Below, piece by piece: positions 12,800-24,719 of a DNA stretch of 64,000 bases. Position 1 is the stretch's first letter. Every line of letters starts with the position of its first letter. The DNA lies in NCBI GenBank assembly GCA_030272585.1, contig BSYQ01000002.1, forward strand, positions 5,208,001-5,272,000, in the 5' to 3' direction. The stretch comes from Bryopsis sp. KO-2023. Lineage: Eukaryota > Chlorophyta > Ulvophyceae > Bryopsidales > Bryopsidaceae. A model generated the notes under the pieces. The model saw only the letters and a program-made list of their open reading frames with translations. It made no database searches and was not told the DNA's origin. The translations under genes were made by a program, and so were the position numbers.

Positions 12800-15700
12800 C
12801 ACTCTGTTGCACTTTAAATCTCTTTAATACAGTGATGAAGTCTCATATAGCTCAAGAGTTTCGAGTTGCACACTCAAGATCTATAATGTACAACATTATG
12901 TAACGTTCACGAAGCAATGTGAGTAATGGCCGAACACTCCATACATTATGCAAAAAACTAAACAAAATTTTAGAAGTGCGACGTGTGCTCTTCAAGGGGT
13001 GGCTCTTAGTCGTCTGGTCGTGTCGGAATGAGGTTTGTGTGTGCATAGTAAATGAGTGGAGTAAACCTGGAAGAAACTCCGGAGCACTTTGTAGTTGATT
13101 GCGACGCCTACTTCCACATTTGGCAGAGGTATGACTTCTTCGTGGGAACCGAGCTAGAGACACTTATGGATAAATGGAACCAAGCCCTTTTGAGGAAAGC
13201 TGTTTGATTTGGGCTTTGAAATCACGCGTATTGGGGGATACGATGTAGGAGACGTGTGAACTTCAATCATTCATTGAAGCAAAAAAACATGCCCAATATT
13301 TATTTAACTTGTGCGAAAGAACAAACGTGGGCATGGAAGAAGAAGAGGTACTTCAGCATGATGACGTTACAAGTTCAACGAGCAAGACGAGAATCAAAAA
13401 ACGCATTTTGATTTTAGTAGCATTAGTAGCTAAGGGGTCGATGATGATTATATTCGATTTACGAAAAACAATCAAGAATGTTGAAGAATTATTTTCGTTC
13501 CCATATAAGAGGCTTCTCAATATTTCATATAATATCAACGTCACTTCCAATTCACATCGTGGAGTTGGTTCTTCACGGATAAGTTTATTTTAGATACACC
13601 TACGTGTCCACCTAAATTCCTAGGACTAGAATATATTTTAAAGAGATGGAAGTGCCACCCGACGTCGGATTGCAACGAGAAGGAGATAACATAAAACTGA
13701 TAATTTTGTAGAAGTCCAGCGCCACTCTTTGGTGGTTGTGACTTTGGGTTCGATTCCCCGAGGTGGCAATTAAGTACCACATGAAAGAAAATTCGTTTCA
13801 CATATTGCAACAAAAGGATCGGTTTTCTTCGTGGACCCGCGAGACCTTTGTGCCTGTGCCGCCTTTCCCCAAGGACTCCGAACATCTAATGCACTGCTTC
13901 GTGTCCAAAGGTGCACTTGAAAATCACTGGGGTGACGCGCGACTTACCTCACTACAAGACGCAACGACTCGCAACAGCGACATACATGTCATGTGTGCGA
14001 TACAATACGGTTAAATTAGCCTCGAGGTACGCCGTTGAAACGCTTAAGCAATAGCCCTTAAGCTGGGGTGGTTAGGCGGAAAAACGTGAAATGTATTAAA
14101 AGCCGGGTGGGTGTTAAGAGCGAAAGTTGCAGTTGGCCCCTCTCCACTTGGAGCATTGATGGGCGGCTTATGCACACACGGGCACTCTGACACACCCTCG
14201 CAAAACGTTCCCCGTCATTGAGGTTCAAACTCTCTCCACAGGTTAAACGTATCAAAATACGTTTAACTATAAGCGGGGAGGCTTCCCTGCAATAAGAGCG
14301 CAATAAGGGGAAGAGGCTGACGCACAAGGTCTGTTAAACCGGTGAAGGAGATGGTGGGCACAGGTAAAAACTTGTCAAGAGCAATTCTGGTTGTAATATG
14401 AGGATTTTTTTAGGGTTCGCATCTTTCACGATAAGGGAGATTAATGATAGATTGAATTAAATAATTGCAATTTATCTTTTCGCATTGAGCAAAGGATGTT
14501 CTAAAAGGCACTCAATTGCTGATGGGATGCAATTTTTTTTTCCTTTACAAGGTTGCTATTGAGTTTGTCCGATCAAACCCCAAGAGATAGCTCGCATACT
14601 ATAGCAATGCCCCCCTGCCGGAACTTCGTGAGGAAATCACGTGTTAACGACCCGCACATCAAGCACAAAACGAAACTTTTGTGGCCCGGGTCTAGGCATT
14701 GCTTCGACCGGGGACTCTTTGAAGAAAATTAAACGTTTGGTTGAGATTAATTCGAATTGAAAACGAAGTGTTGTGTGAGTCATGATGTTAACACATGTAC
14801 TATTAAAAGAAGATATGCCAATGAGTGAGATAGACGGCCCTCTCTCCCGAAGAGTTTCGATATCTCATTTTCCCTTGGGTAACACCTGAATTACATGTCG
14901 AAGTATAAAAAAGGAATGAAAACAATCACCCCTCGGACATTGTTGCCCGACATAGCTTTTTATAGCTTCGGGAACATTTGATCGTGATGGGATAATAAGA
15001 AGGTCGGGATCCAAAACGAAATTTTCTTGCTCCTATTTGAAAAAAAGTTGGGATTGCTCGAGCCCAACAAACTCTACAGTGTATAAACCTTTTTGTTGTC
15101 ACTCCCTTAACATATCGGCTTCACGCAAACGTTTGACAGATCGTTTAGCACAAGCACACGAGCCGATTAGAGTATTGTTGCACTTAAGGCAGGCTTTATC
15201 CTCCGTGAAGAGCAAAAGTTTAAGGCAACCAATATTTCCCCAAGTCTTTACCTTCTTTGTCCTCTTAGTTAGACAACAATTAGTGAAACGCAAATATTAG
15301 GATAAAGCAATATGCATAAGAAAAAGCCAAGGTCTCATCATTCAAGAATATTTTTTTGTAACAACAAGGCTAACCACTACTAGTTCGATGGAAGGTGAAG
15401 CAAACGACGATGGAGACAAATCATGGTGTTATTTTTTCAATGATTTTGAGATATCGCTATGAGAAGGGCTTAAATGAGTTGTAAGATGTTACAGCCGTCC
15501 AGTCGTGACATAAGAAGAAAAAAGCAAACGAAAGGCAGTAACTTTGAAGCGTTGTGACGGGACAAGTACACAGGCCGAAGAGATTTACATTTCCTTGCGC
15601 CCTAGGGGACTCTTTGTAACAATGACGCCCGTACTTCAACAAGATAAGGAAACGTGTAAGGATAGTTTGAAAGAGTGTATTGAGAGAATCCACAGAAACT

Positions 15701-16499
15701 CGCATGTACATCTTGTTGAAGATTCCAATAGTGATTCGATGTTGGTAATGACGCGGATGCATTATAACCTTTGTGTTACACTTTGTCACGATGCAATAAA
15801 GACTGTGGTCGAATATGAACTTTACAGCATAATAGTATCGGAGTTATTGCTATTGATAAAGCTGCTTTGATTGCAAAGAGGCGAGGTGGAAGTCTTGTTG
15901 AAAACAGGGGTGGCCACTGTAACAAAGTTTTGGTGGGCATAAAGGACGCCATGACCTTGGTCTTGAGTGGAGTCGAAAACTACTTCAATATCGTCTTAGA
16001 TTTGTTTAAACATAAACTACAACAAAAATGTTATACAGCGGGAACAGCGGGTACCTATGGAGTTTACGCGTACATCCTCACAAATATATCCTATAGCGGG
16101 TACTTGGAGGCTTACTTTTCGATTCCATCTTTCAGCTTGGTCACAAACTCTCGATGCTCTCGAGTTTCAGGGGCGAGACTCACGGCGAATTTTTCTTCCA
16201 TTGGAGGTTGGTTGATGATCAAGTTGTTGATCAATGGCCTGGGCCACAGATATGCAAAGAAATACCAAGAAAGTTCCAACGTTGCCAAAGAACTTCATTG
16301 ACTTTATTTAATAAGAATTAACGAAAATAATTGTCATAATTGTTATTGCGTGTAGGATGGTTATGCTAGTGGGGCCATTACTATGGGAACATCGACATAG
16401 TGAGACAACTTGCCTTCACCTATTGTACCAGAGATTTGAAAGCTTGTGGTTCTTTTTCGTGCGTGCTTGATCCGAATCTTCCCAACGTTAGTACAGGAA
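12800..16499. other. No gene seen; one Pol III B-box-like site
   Basis: AT-rich, with short unconvincing frames only. An exact match to the RNA polymerase III B-box core GGTTCGATTCC lies at 13747-13757, followed by CCGAGG. Similar sites occur at 41665 and, on the minus strand, at 45430. Nothing else is supported. Confidence 0.5.
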
Positions 16500-17660
16500 G
16501 TGCCATCGGCCGGCACATATGAGGAGGGCCCGAAAATCAATGAGCATGCATAGACCTTGCAGAGTGGGACCTTTGTTTTCCAAGAGGTTACTCACCCGGA
16601 CGTTTGTTAGCCTCTTAGAGGAGCGGCTACAAGCAACAAATGAAGAGCAGATTTCACTACCGAAGAAGAGAAAAAAGGTTTGCTTAAAATTTCCAATAGC
16701 ATTGACAAACCTTTTACATGAGAGCCACCCTGATTCCTCCCCCAAACCATTGTTTAGCTTCCCTAAAGTCGATGCGTACAAGAGCTTTAAGCAGTAGATG
16801 AAGGATCTTGAACATATTACTCATCTAAATGAGAAAAAAAAAGACGACGGGCGTGATAAGTTGAAGCAAGGCGAAATGGAAGAACTGGTGACGTTCATGG
16901 ATCATATCAAAGAAAGTGCTGAAAGTTGGGGGCCAAAAGTTGCTGCAACGAACGTGCAGGTAACCGCAACAACAGCAATAACAGGCTGAGAAGGAGAAGA
17001 GACCACGGTGCATGACAACACTTATACCGTGGTTAGTTACACGACGTCGGATTTTTGACCAGATCGACTACAAACAGCCTCCTTCAACGACACCTGAGGG
17101 GGTGGAGGAAGTGGTTCGGTCTAGAAAAACATAACAAATTAAAAAAACGTAGACGTGGCAAACGAGGGGGACGGAAAGACCGAACGCTCAGCCAGCCCGA
17201 AGAAAAGGAAGCCAGTCCTGTCGACCGGAAGGCACAATTCAACCGGATGTCGTGAACCATTTACCACCTGCAGTCTGGGTTACTCACTGCCAAAAAAGGG
17301 AGTTACAGACTATAACGACCTTTGCCAACGAAATGGGATGACAACGGCGGCGGCAGCCCACCTGTTTCGGCAGGAGTTGTAGTTGATCGAGCTCGGAGGG
17401 GTCACTAACTCGCAACTCAGAGGGAGTTCGCCGCTTATCGAAGACGACTTCAGTTGTATGAAGGTGAAGAAATCAGAATCACTACTGATTTTTATGTGCG
17501 GAAGTGTTTCCTTCTGGGAACACTTAACCGGGAACATGCTCGATGATTTCCCCTTGATACGAGTTCAATACAAAAGGTCCTAGTACCAGCTCACATGTTT
17601 TAAGGGAACAATTCTCTAAACGAAATTGAAATACAACACTCATTAAAGCGGTGTTGTGAT
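16500..17660 (+). repeat. Decayed gag-like repeat, copy A
   Basis: This stretch is repeated in the same orientation at 20430-21240, with about 80 percent identity over shared blocks. It contains broken frames rich in Lys/Glu (16519-16980) and Ser/Lys (17155-17260), ending with a conserved block around ACACTCATTAAAGCGG. Stops at several points (16982, 17053, 17128) show that it no longer codes. Lysine-rich, domain-poor sequence just upstream of an LTR-like segment suggests gag or spacer of an old retroelement, but no gag domain is recognisable. Confidence 0.5.
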
Positions 17661-17677
17661 TTGCAGGACTGAAACGA

Positions 17678-17788
17678 TGTGTGTCACCTCCTGGGGTGTG
17701 TCATTTCGTCACACTTTTGCCACTATATAAGGGATCCAATACACGCATTGTAAGAACTTTTTCACACGATTTCCAAGGCTTGTTACAT
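17678..17788 (+). promoter_or_regulatory. LTR-like end with TATA box
   Basis: The segment starts near TGTGTCACC, carries a TATA-like word CTATATAAGG at about 17732 and ends ...TTACA directly before a primer-binding-site-like sequence. This is the layout of the 3' part of a 5' LTR. The matching 3' LTR was not found. Confidence 0.4.
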
Positions 17789-17805
17789 TGGTTTCGGAGC
17801 GAGGG
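17789..17805 (+). promoter_or_regulatory. Primer-binding-site-like sequence
   Basis: TGGTTTCGGAGCGAGGG matches at 15 of 16 positions the site in front of the intact gag at 56441-56456. Plant-type Ty3/Gypsy sites for initiator tRNA-Met read TGGTATCAGAGC; this differs at two of 12 positions. The same motif in two independent elements supports use of a shared primer tRNA. Confidence 0.55.
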
Positions 17806-17835
17806 CGTTTTTAGGGTCGTTCTTAACCCAAGAGG

Positions 17836-18276
17836 GTGGCTTGCAAAGCAAGCCCGAGCGAAGGCGATGGTGGAGATGGTTGTGAAGCATCCGAAAAAGC
17901 AAGGAGTGGCCATGTTGAGGATGACAAACACAAGGAAGAATTTCTGGAGCTCAAAGACGACAAGAACAAAGAGAAGGAACGGGTGGAAACAAATGATAAT
18001 AATGTGTCCAATAAAACCACCATGGACAAGCTTGGAGCTGACCAACAAAAGGTGGAAGCTCAAGGTGGAATTCATTTGCAAAATCAGAATTTTGAAGGAA
18101 TCCAATTACAAACGAAAATTAGGGGTATTAGACAATTGGCTTTGCTTGATTCGGGAGCAACAGCAAATTTCATTGATCAAACCTTGGTGGAAACTTTAGG
18201 TTTACAAATTCGACCACATTTTGAGAGTGTGAAGGTAGCAAACAAAGAAGAGGCCAAAACTGTGGGTAGAGTGTGA
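17836..18276 (+). pseudogene. Ty3/Gypsy gag-protease remnant
   Basis: A 146-codon frame begins 31 bp after the primer-binding-like site. Its first 75 residues are charged and Lys/Glu-rich. Residues 95-135 form a retropepsin N-terminal half with active site LLDSGATANF (Asp at about residue 105) and a following ETLGLQI stretch typical of chromovirus proteases. The frame stops in the flap region. The gag capsid domain and zinc knuckle are missing, so an internal deletion lies upstream. Confidence 0.65.
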
Positions 18277-18370
18277 GTTTAGCCTCAAATGCGGGAATAG
18301 AAGTTTCTTGATCTCCGCATTAGTTTTTCCAAAACTCTTACACGGGCTGATTTTAGGATGACCATGGTTA

Positions 18371-19279
18371 GTGGAATGGAATCCAGAAGTGGATTTTGAC
18401 AAGCATGAGGTATTGATAGGTTTTAGGGTACCCAAAGGGATACCGCCGAAACAGATGAACCACGAATTTTCGATCGAACTTGAATCGGGGCATGCACCAC
18501 CCAGTAGGCCTGATGATGGTGAATTAACCTCGTGGAAGGAAGCACAACAAGAAGATCACGTGTGTCACGGGATCATTGAAGGACTGGAACACAACCCACA
18601 TCAATATAATGTACACTATCGGATGTCGAATGTGGGATTGCTAGAACGAGCACTCGATAATAGCGAATGGCGGATTGTGGTTCCTACGACGAAACGGAAG
18701 CAAATTTTTGAACACAATCATGATCTACCCCATGCGGGACATGCGGGTCAAGCCAAAACACTCGAGATGATTTCTCGGCATTATTGGTGGAAGGGAATGC
18801 AAGCAACGGTGGCGGACTACGTGCGAACGTGTCCCATGTGCCAAACAATTAAACCGGATAATAAAAGGGAAAAAGGTTTGCTCCACCCACTACCAATTCC
18901 GGACAGAAAATTTCAACAAATCACAACGGATTTCGCGAATCCCGAGCATTGTGCCAACAAGAAAGACTATAACTTAGGGTATAGAGGGTGGATACGAGTG
19001 TTCCGTTACCTAAACAACAATCCAAAGACGCTGCACGAATCGACTTGTACACAAGAACAGCAGGTAGTATTGTCCCTTGATCTCATACGAGAGTCATGTT
19101 TCCTTGCACTCAGCCAATGCAAGCAGGGATATATTAACAATAAATCTGATTTCGGTATTCGAATGGATGAATTGTGCAACACAGATTGTATGCTTTTTGT
19201 AGGGGAGACTAATATGATGGATGGGTTCAGGATTCCGACCGGCCTCAAGTTTGCTTTCCCAAGATATTATGCAAATTGA
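18371..19279 (+). pseudogene. Ty3/Gypsy pol remnant with RT deleted, integrase N-terminus kept
   Basis: An open 302-codon frame fuses distant parts of pol. Residues 20-45 are the linker that normally precedes reverse transcriptase (PKGIPPKQMNHEF). The frame then jumps to the pre-integrase region (about 55-110) and the integrase HHCC zinc finger (HDLPHAGHAG near 118 and CPMCQ near 155). The ITTDF segment near 182 holds the first catalytic Asp. RT, RNase H and the rest of the DDE core are absent. After about residue 185 the sequence is unrelated. The open frame across a deletion of about 1.4 kb is notable but cannot give a working polyprotein. Confidence 0.75.
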
Positions 19280-20429
19280 AGAAGATCGTCCAAGATTGAA
19301 CGATTGCGTATTACGAGGGGGGGTTAGAACCTCTCATGCACGACCTTGTCGCCCAAAAGAAGCCCCCTGGACAGCCCCTTGAAGTCCTTTAACCCTCCAG
19401 CCCCATGGGTCCCATTAACCACGTGGAGGAACCTAGCAAGCTAGGCGGACACCCTGTCCTGTCACATCACACATCAGATCACCCATCAAGGGGATGTGAC
19501 CTTGATCACCCACTACACCACGCCACCCACATGGCTAGTGGAGGCGGCACACTCAGGCAAGGAGGGCATAACAGGGGGCTTGCATCCCTACTAAGGCCAA
19601 CAAGGGCCTAAAAATAAAGACTCGTACCATTAACCTTATTAAGAACAGGCTAGCCAACGACAAGGCCGCATAGGTGTGTCTCATGTAGTCAATTTGGTTC
19701 TTCAGGGGAGTTTCAATCGCTTTCTTAAACCTAAAACGGGAATTAGATCCCCGTGCTAAAGATAAGGTTTTTTTTAAGATGGAAGGAACCTTGACTTGGT
19801 CGTGTGAAAAGACGACGATCATCGTTTACCTTTGAAAAAAAATAAATTGATGAGATCTTTCATGCTATCTGAACGTATCATATAAGATACGTATCGTATC
19901 GTATAAGATGAGCCCCGCAGGTGTGTTGAAGAAATCGTCAATGTCGCTCAGGGTTTATTTTGTTCAAACCAAACACCAGGCATATGTCATCTCTCGCGCA
20001 AGCAAAAGTTATTGTTATGATCTATTGATAGCTAGTACAAAAAAATGAATTTGACCCAAACGCTTTGAGATTGAGAGGTCGAGGAAGGGGTATATACATA
20101 TAAAACGGCAAGAAGTCAACATCCACGAACGAACGAATAGTTAAACTTGTAATGTATCAGAAAACACACAATGCTTACTAATCCGACGCTCACATTGATT
20201 AGAGGGCAATTATTGCTTTGAGTCGAGGCCCTTCACCATCTTTTCCCGAATTTTCTCACAAATATAACGAGCGAGAGCCTATTGAAGAAAGTACTCGAGA
20301 GAAATTAAAGTCGATAGATAAAAGGAACATCTATAAAGTATTTCGAAACACCATTTTAAACCACGGATGAGGATTTAGTTGCACAAATAACAGATCCGTG
20401 TTGCCATCAAAGGGCACACGCTAAGGAGG
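19280..20429. other. No gene seen
   Basis: Short frames only. A cluster of CGTAT/ATACG palindromic words lies at about 19874-19905. No element boundary can be assigned. Confidence 0.5.
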
Positions 20430-21240
20430 GCCTGGAAATTAATGACGCATGCATGGAAGGTAGCATGTAAAAAGATTGCAGAGTGACTAAATCCCCGAGT
20501 GAGTGTACTCAATCCCCGGGGACCTTTTGTTTTCCAGAAGGTTACTCACTAGGACGTTTGAAAGCCTCTTAGAGGAGTGGCTACAAGCAATTAATGAAGA
20601 GCATATTTCACAACCGAAGAAAAAAATAGTCTTTTTCTAAATATTCAATAGGATTGACGAATCTATAATATGAAAGCCACCCTGATTCCTCCCTCAAACT
20701 CCTATAAAGTTGATGCCTACAAGAGCTTTAAGCAAGGGATGAAGGATCTTGAACATATTACTCATTTAAGTTGGGGAAAAACTACGGATGTGACGAGTTG
20801 AAGCAAGCCGAATCAGAAGAACTGGCGGTCTTAAAGGATTATATCAAAGAAAGTGCTCAAAACTGGAGACCAACAGTTGTTGCAGCAGAAGTGCAGGTAG
20901 CAACAACAACAACGGCAATAGGTTGAGATGGTGGAGGATGACAATACCTCTATCGTGATCAATTACACGACGTCGGATTTTAGACCAGATCGACCACAAA
21001 CACCCTCCTTTAACGACACTTGAGGAAGTGGTTCTTTCCAGAAAAATATAATAAACAAAAGAAACGTAGACGTGGCAAACGAGGGGAATGTAGAAACATT
21101 TCTAGTTAATCGGAACATGCTCGATGATTTCCCCCTTGATACAAGCTGAATACGAAAGATCGTGGTACCAGCTCACATGTTTCAAGGAAACAAACTTCGA
21201 AACGAAATTGAAATATAACACTCATTAAAGCGGGATGAGA
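20430..21240 (+). repeat. Decayed gag-like repeat, copy B
   Basis: Direct repeat of 16500-17660 with a deletion of roughly 300 bp inside. Shared blocks include AGCCTCTTAGAGGAG, CAGCTCACATGTTT and ACACTCATTAAAGCGG in order. No open coding sequence remains. Confidence 0.55.
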
Positions 21241-22264
21241 GACAAGTTGATTGAGCATATACATCATATCAAAAAAATTCACGAATGAAAGGAGAAATGT
21301 GCTACGCAAATTTGGGGAACAATCTCCGCGATACAAACAAAGAATATCCAAAGCACTTAACTACCCAAGAATATCATGTGGTTAATATCGACGCACACTA
21401 ATGTTGTTGGTCCGATTCACCCTTTTGAAAGATAATATTGATTTTAAGACTATCATTAGGTAGTGGCTGAATGATCCATATAAAGAGTTGATTCTGAATC
21501 CCCGATTAGTAATGGGCAATAGCCCATTACCCATCCTGCACGGAAGAAGGAACCCATGATAATTGAAAAAATTATGCTAAAATGATTCCAATATTTTGAC
21601 TTCGTAAGGACACGAACAGTCAAAAACACTCTACCGATTCCGCCAATTTTTTTTCTTTACGGCTTAGACTGCTAGGAGGGGTGACAGAGTTTTATGAACT
21701 CGAATAGCTTTCTTCATGTGTAGTCCTGGTTTGATTTCCACCTTTTCTAAGTTAGATTTCAATGTGAAAGTAACATTATAGAATGTGTTAGAACATAGGT
21801 CAACCCTTTTTTTTTTTTGTTCAATAACGATTATATTACCGAAGCGAATTTAGCATGGCAAAATTTATACCAAGATCACCTCCTAAGGTGAAACAAAGTA
21901 TGTTCTGATACAAGAATTTCCTATTCCCTAATATTAATTGCTCACATAAATAACAAGCGTTTGTGTATATAGAAAGTCGACCAAGCAACAGGGCTAAAAA
22001 CATACTCCACAATGTGGAGAAAGCGCGTATAGAATAATGTTAGGTAAGTGAAGTATTGTAAATCGAGAAATTTCCGAACGCAATTAAGCACCGAACAACC
22101 ACCGCTGTTTGGTTTTCAAACATACTGTCAAAAATCGCGTCCGGAAATTTGATCCACGAGATCCTCAGTTTCAAAGTTCACTCTTGCAGCAACACTAGGA
22201 CCATCATTTACACAACTCACATCTCGCGACGACAAAAAACGACAAGAAAGAAGAGAAAATCCAA
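21241..22264. other. No gene seen
   Basis: AT-rich DNA with no convincing frame. Words around 21,980-22,040 recur loosely near 54,310-54,370, so this may be the outer part of the dispersed repeat listed at 22466. Confidence 0.45.
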
Positions 22265-22384
22265 GGATATCCAAACGTTCCTTTCATACATTTCATAACC
22301 AAACACCCACCGGTGTTTGGAAGAAAATCGTTCGGCGATACGGAAATTACCCGATTTGTAATAACCCGTTTTGTTTGGATATCC
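22265..22384. mobile_element. Small palindromic MITE-like element
   Basis: A 120-bp unit has perfect 12-bp inverted ends, GGATATCCAAAC (22265-22276) and GTTTGGATATCC (22373-22384). An inner hairpin CCAAACACC...GGTGTTTGG sits near 22300-22321. It has no coding capacity. The end sequence is itself partly palindromic, so the exact boundary and target duplication are unclear, and the superfamily cannot be assigned. Confidence 0.6.
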
Positions 22385-22465
22385 AAATATATTAAGTATG
22401 CCTATATAATGAAATATTGTCGAATAGGATTTCATCCCGCAAGGGTTGGTTGGCACTATGGAAAT

Positions 22466-22615
22466 ACGATTGCTCCTCTAATCTTTACGAGCCTTGATCG
22501 GATATTATATCTCCTTTATAGGATGAGCCCACTACTATTAGCTTGTACCAATTTTCCGCAAAAGAAATCCTAACAAGATCAGTTGCACGACGTTTTCTCA
22601 ATATGTTTATCTCGA
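22466..22615 (+). repeat. Dispersed repeat, copy 1
   Basis: It shares the ordered blocks GATTGCTCCTCTAAT, CGGATATTA, TAGCCCACT-like and a TTGTACTAATTT-like word with 54486-54605, in the same orientation. Nothing is encoded. It may belong to the internal end of a retroelement, given the purine tract that follows at 22722. Confidence 0.5.
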
Positions 22616-22721
22616 TAAGTCTTAGGCCTTATTTTTCACGATAAACCTCTCAAGACCATTGTTTGGCTCATTTTTTCTCGACATAAGAACCAACTCCCTA
22701 GAAGTTGTCTTTTTCGTAACC

Positions 22722-22800
22722 GGGGGGGGGATGTCACAACCTGTTGGGGTTGGGGGCCTTACTCTGGTTGTTGAGTTGTGTTGCCCTGACTTGCTAATGA
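22722..22800 (+). promoter_or_regulatory. Possible polypurine tract and LTR start
   Basis: A run of nine G is followed by A and then TGTCACAACCTG. This arrangement (purine tract, then TG starting an LTR) is common at the 3' LTR of Ty3/Gypsy elements. It also marks a sharp change from AT-rich decayed sequence to the homopolymer-rich gene island. No matching LTR was found, so the call is tentative. Confidence 0.3.
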
Positions 22801-24300
22801 TATTGGTAACTCATATTACCAATAATTTTTCATAGACAGAGAGAAAAAAAAGACGGAAAAAAGGGAAAAATTTCCTGTGATATGAAAGAGACGGGTATAA
22901 AATCAGGCTTATATTCGTTTGTCAAAAACTTGATATTATTTTCTTTTTATTTTTTTAAGGAATTAAGAGTGAAGGGAAAAAAAACAATCGCTTTTTATGA
23001 AATCGTCACCTCTTTTTTTGCACTCCACTTTAGCACTTTAGAAGCTCTGGAAAAAAAATTGCCAAGAAGGAAATCAATATGATAATATTTCAAAACATCC
23101 TTGGAATCGAGAAAAAAAACAACTTGGCTCGTCTACATTTTCAGTTGAATGTTTTCAATGTTTTGTTTTCTTTCTGGGGGGGGGGGCATTCCACAGGCTG
23201 AAAATAGGGAAGAAAAAAAGTACTCCTTTTCCTATGCGGAAAAAAAAAAACCCCACAGAAATCAATTTTTTGTTCTGCCCCTTTTTTTCTTTCCTGTCTT
23301 ACTTGTATATAATAAAAAATACTCTTTTCTGGATTATTTTTTCTTGAAAATATTTTTTCTTTTAGAGAGAGGAGGGAGGGGGGGGGGGGGTTATTCAATC
23401 AGTTCGAGAAGTTTGTTTCAGTTGGAATTTTTTAAAAATTACTTCTTTTATCTATTTGTAGTTTAGTTTTAATTTTCACTACCCAGGCCTAGAATTGAAA
23501 AAAGAAAAATTGTAACCTAATTATATTCAGCAAGGAAAAGAATTGTTTTCCATTTTGCCTGTAAATCTATTTTTAACCTTTTTTTTCCCCTTTCCTTCCC
23601 ATATGTTTTCCAATCCTGAAAAAAATATTTGAAAACTTGTATGGAAATGTTCAGAACATTTAAACTCTCCAGAAAGTGTAGAAAAAAACACTGCAAAGTT
23701 GGGCCACTGTATTTTTGTTTTTTTTCACAAGGAAAAACTTTTTTCACAAGAAAAAGTAAGGTTTTTTTTATGCTACTACTGCAGATGCTCTGGAAGATAT
23801 GCAATATTTTCGAATACCTTTTTTTTTCTCGACGACCTGCGCAGCGGAAGAAAAAGCGACGGCCCAGTTTTCACGGAATCATTTTTTCCCGACCTGGAAA
23901 ACCTAAACAAGAAACCAGGAAGTTGTGAAACGAGAGGGCGACAGAAAAAACGCTTACAGAAGGGTTGAAATCCCTTTTTCTAACCGTTGGTCGTTTTGAT
24001 CGCAGACCCTACTCCCCCTCTTTCCCTTGGGTTCATCCTTTTTCGCCTCTGGTTTTCTTTTTTTTCAAGTCGAACTCCCTTCTTTCTCGCGCGCGCACGC
24101 TGTGGGTGTTGAAAAAAACCCTTAAGGTTTTTTTTCCCCCTTTTTTTCGCCCGCAGATTTTTCTCCTTCCCCTCCCCACGCGAGCGAAAAAAAAAATCCG
24201 AAAATGAGGGGAGTCCAAAAAAAAAATCACGATTGCTTTCCACACGATTCGACCACCACCCCAGATGCGGTTACGTGAGAATCACCTTCCAGCGTTCGTT
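22801..24300. other. Homopolymer-rich stretch, no gene supported
   Basis: Long A, T and G runs (for example G-rich runs near 23175-23187 and 23380-23390) create many spurious Lys/Phe-rich frames on both strands. None shows a domain. Confidence 0.5.
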
Positions 24301-24480
24301 TTGAATTAAATCGTTAACTCATTCCACTCACAGCCCCTGCAAGCCAGGATACAGGTAGACTCCCTAACGCCCCAGTGCGACATCGCGCCCACGCCCGACG
24401 TGGCGACCTTCCACGCCACTTCATTCGAGGAAACAAGCGATCGTCGAACCCGCTTCGCCAACACCTGTGAGTCGCGCACT

Positions 24481-24549
24481 CCTCCTGGCCGCAACCACAC
24501 CTAATCCCTCCTCTCGAACAAACTCCAGCAAACGGGAGTGGCTGCGAGC
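24481..24549 (-). repeat. Inverted copy of a segment at 37943-38010
   Basis: Read on the minus strand it matches 37943-38010 over about 68 bp with about 75 percent identity, sharing GCTGGAGTTTGTT and a GTGGT-GCGG-AGGAG series. It is one of several segments shared between the two halves of the gene island. Confidence 0.5.
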
Positions 24550-24719
24550 ATGGGCGCAGAAAAAAAAAACAGGAACTCGAAAAAAAACCGAGTACAAACT
24601 CTACCTCTCTCTCTTTCTCCAGAGAAAAAAAAAAGCAAAACCAATTCACAGAAGGACAAAAAAAAAGGGGAAGAGCGTATTATACTTATACCTGCGCCGA
24701 CATCGCTACAATCAAGTCC

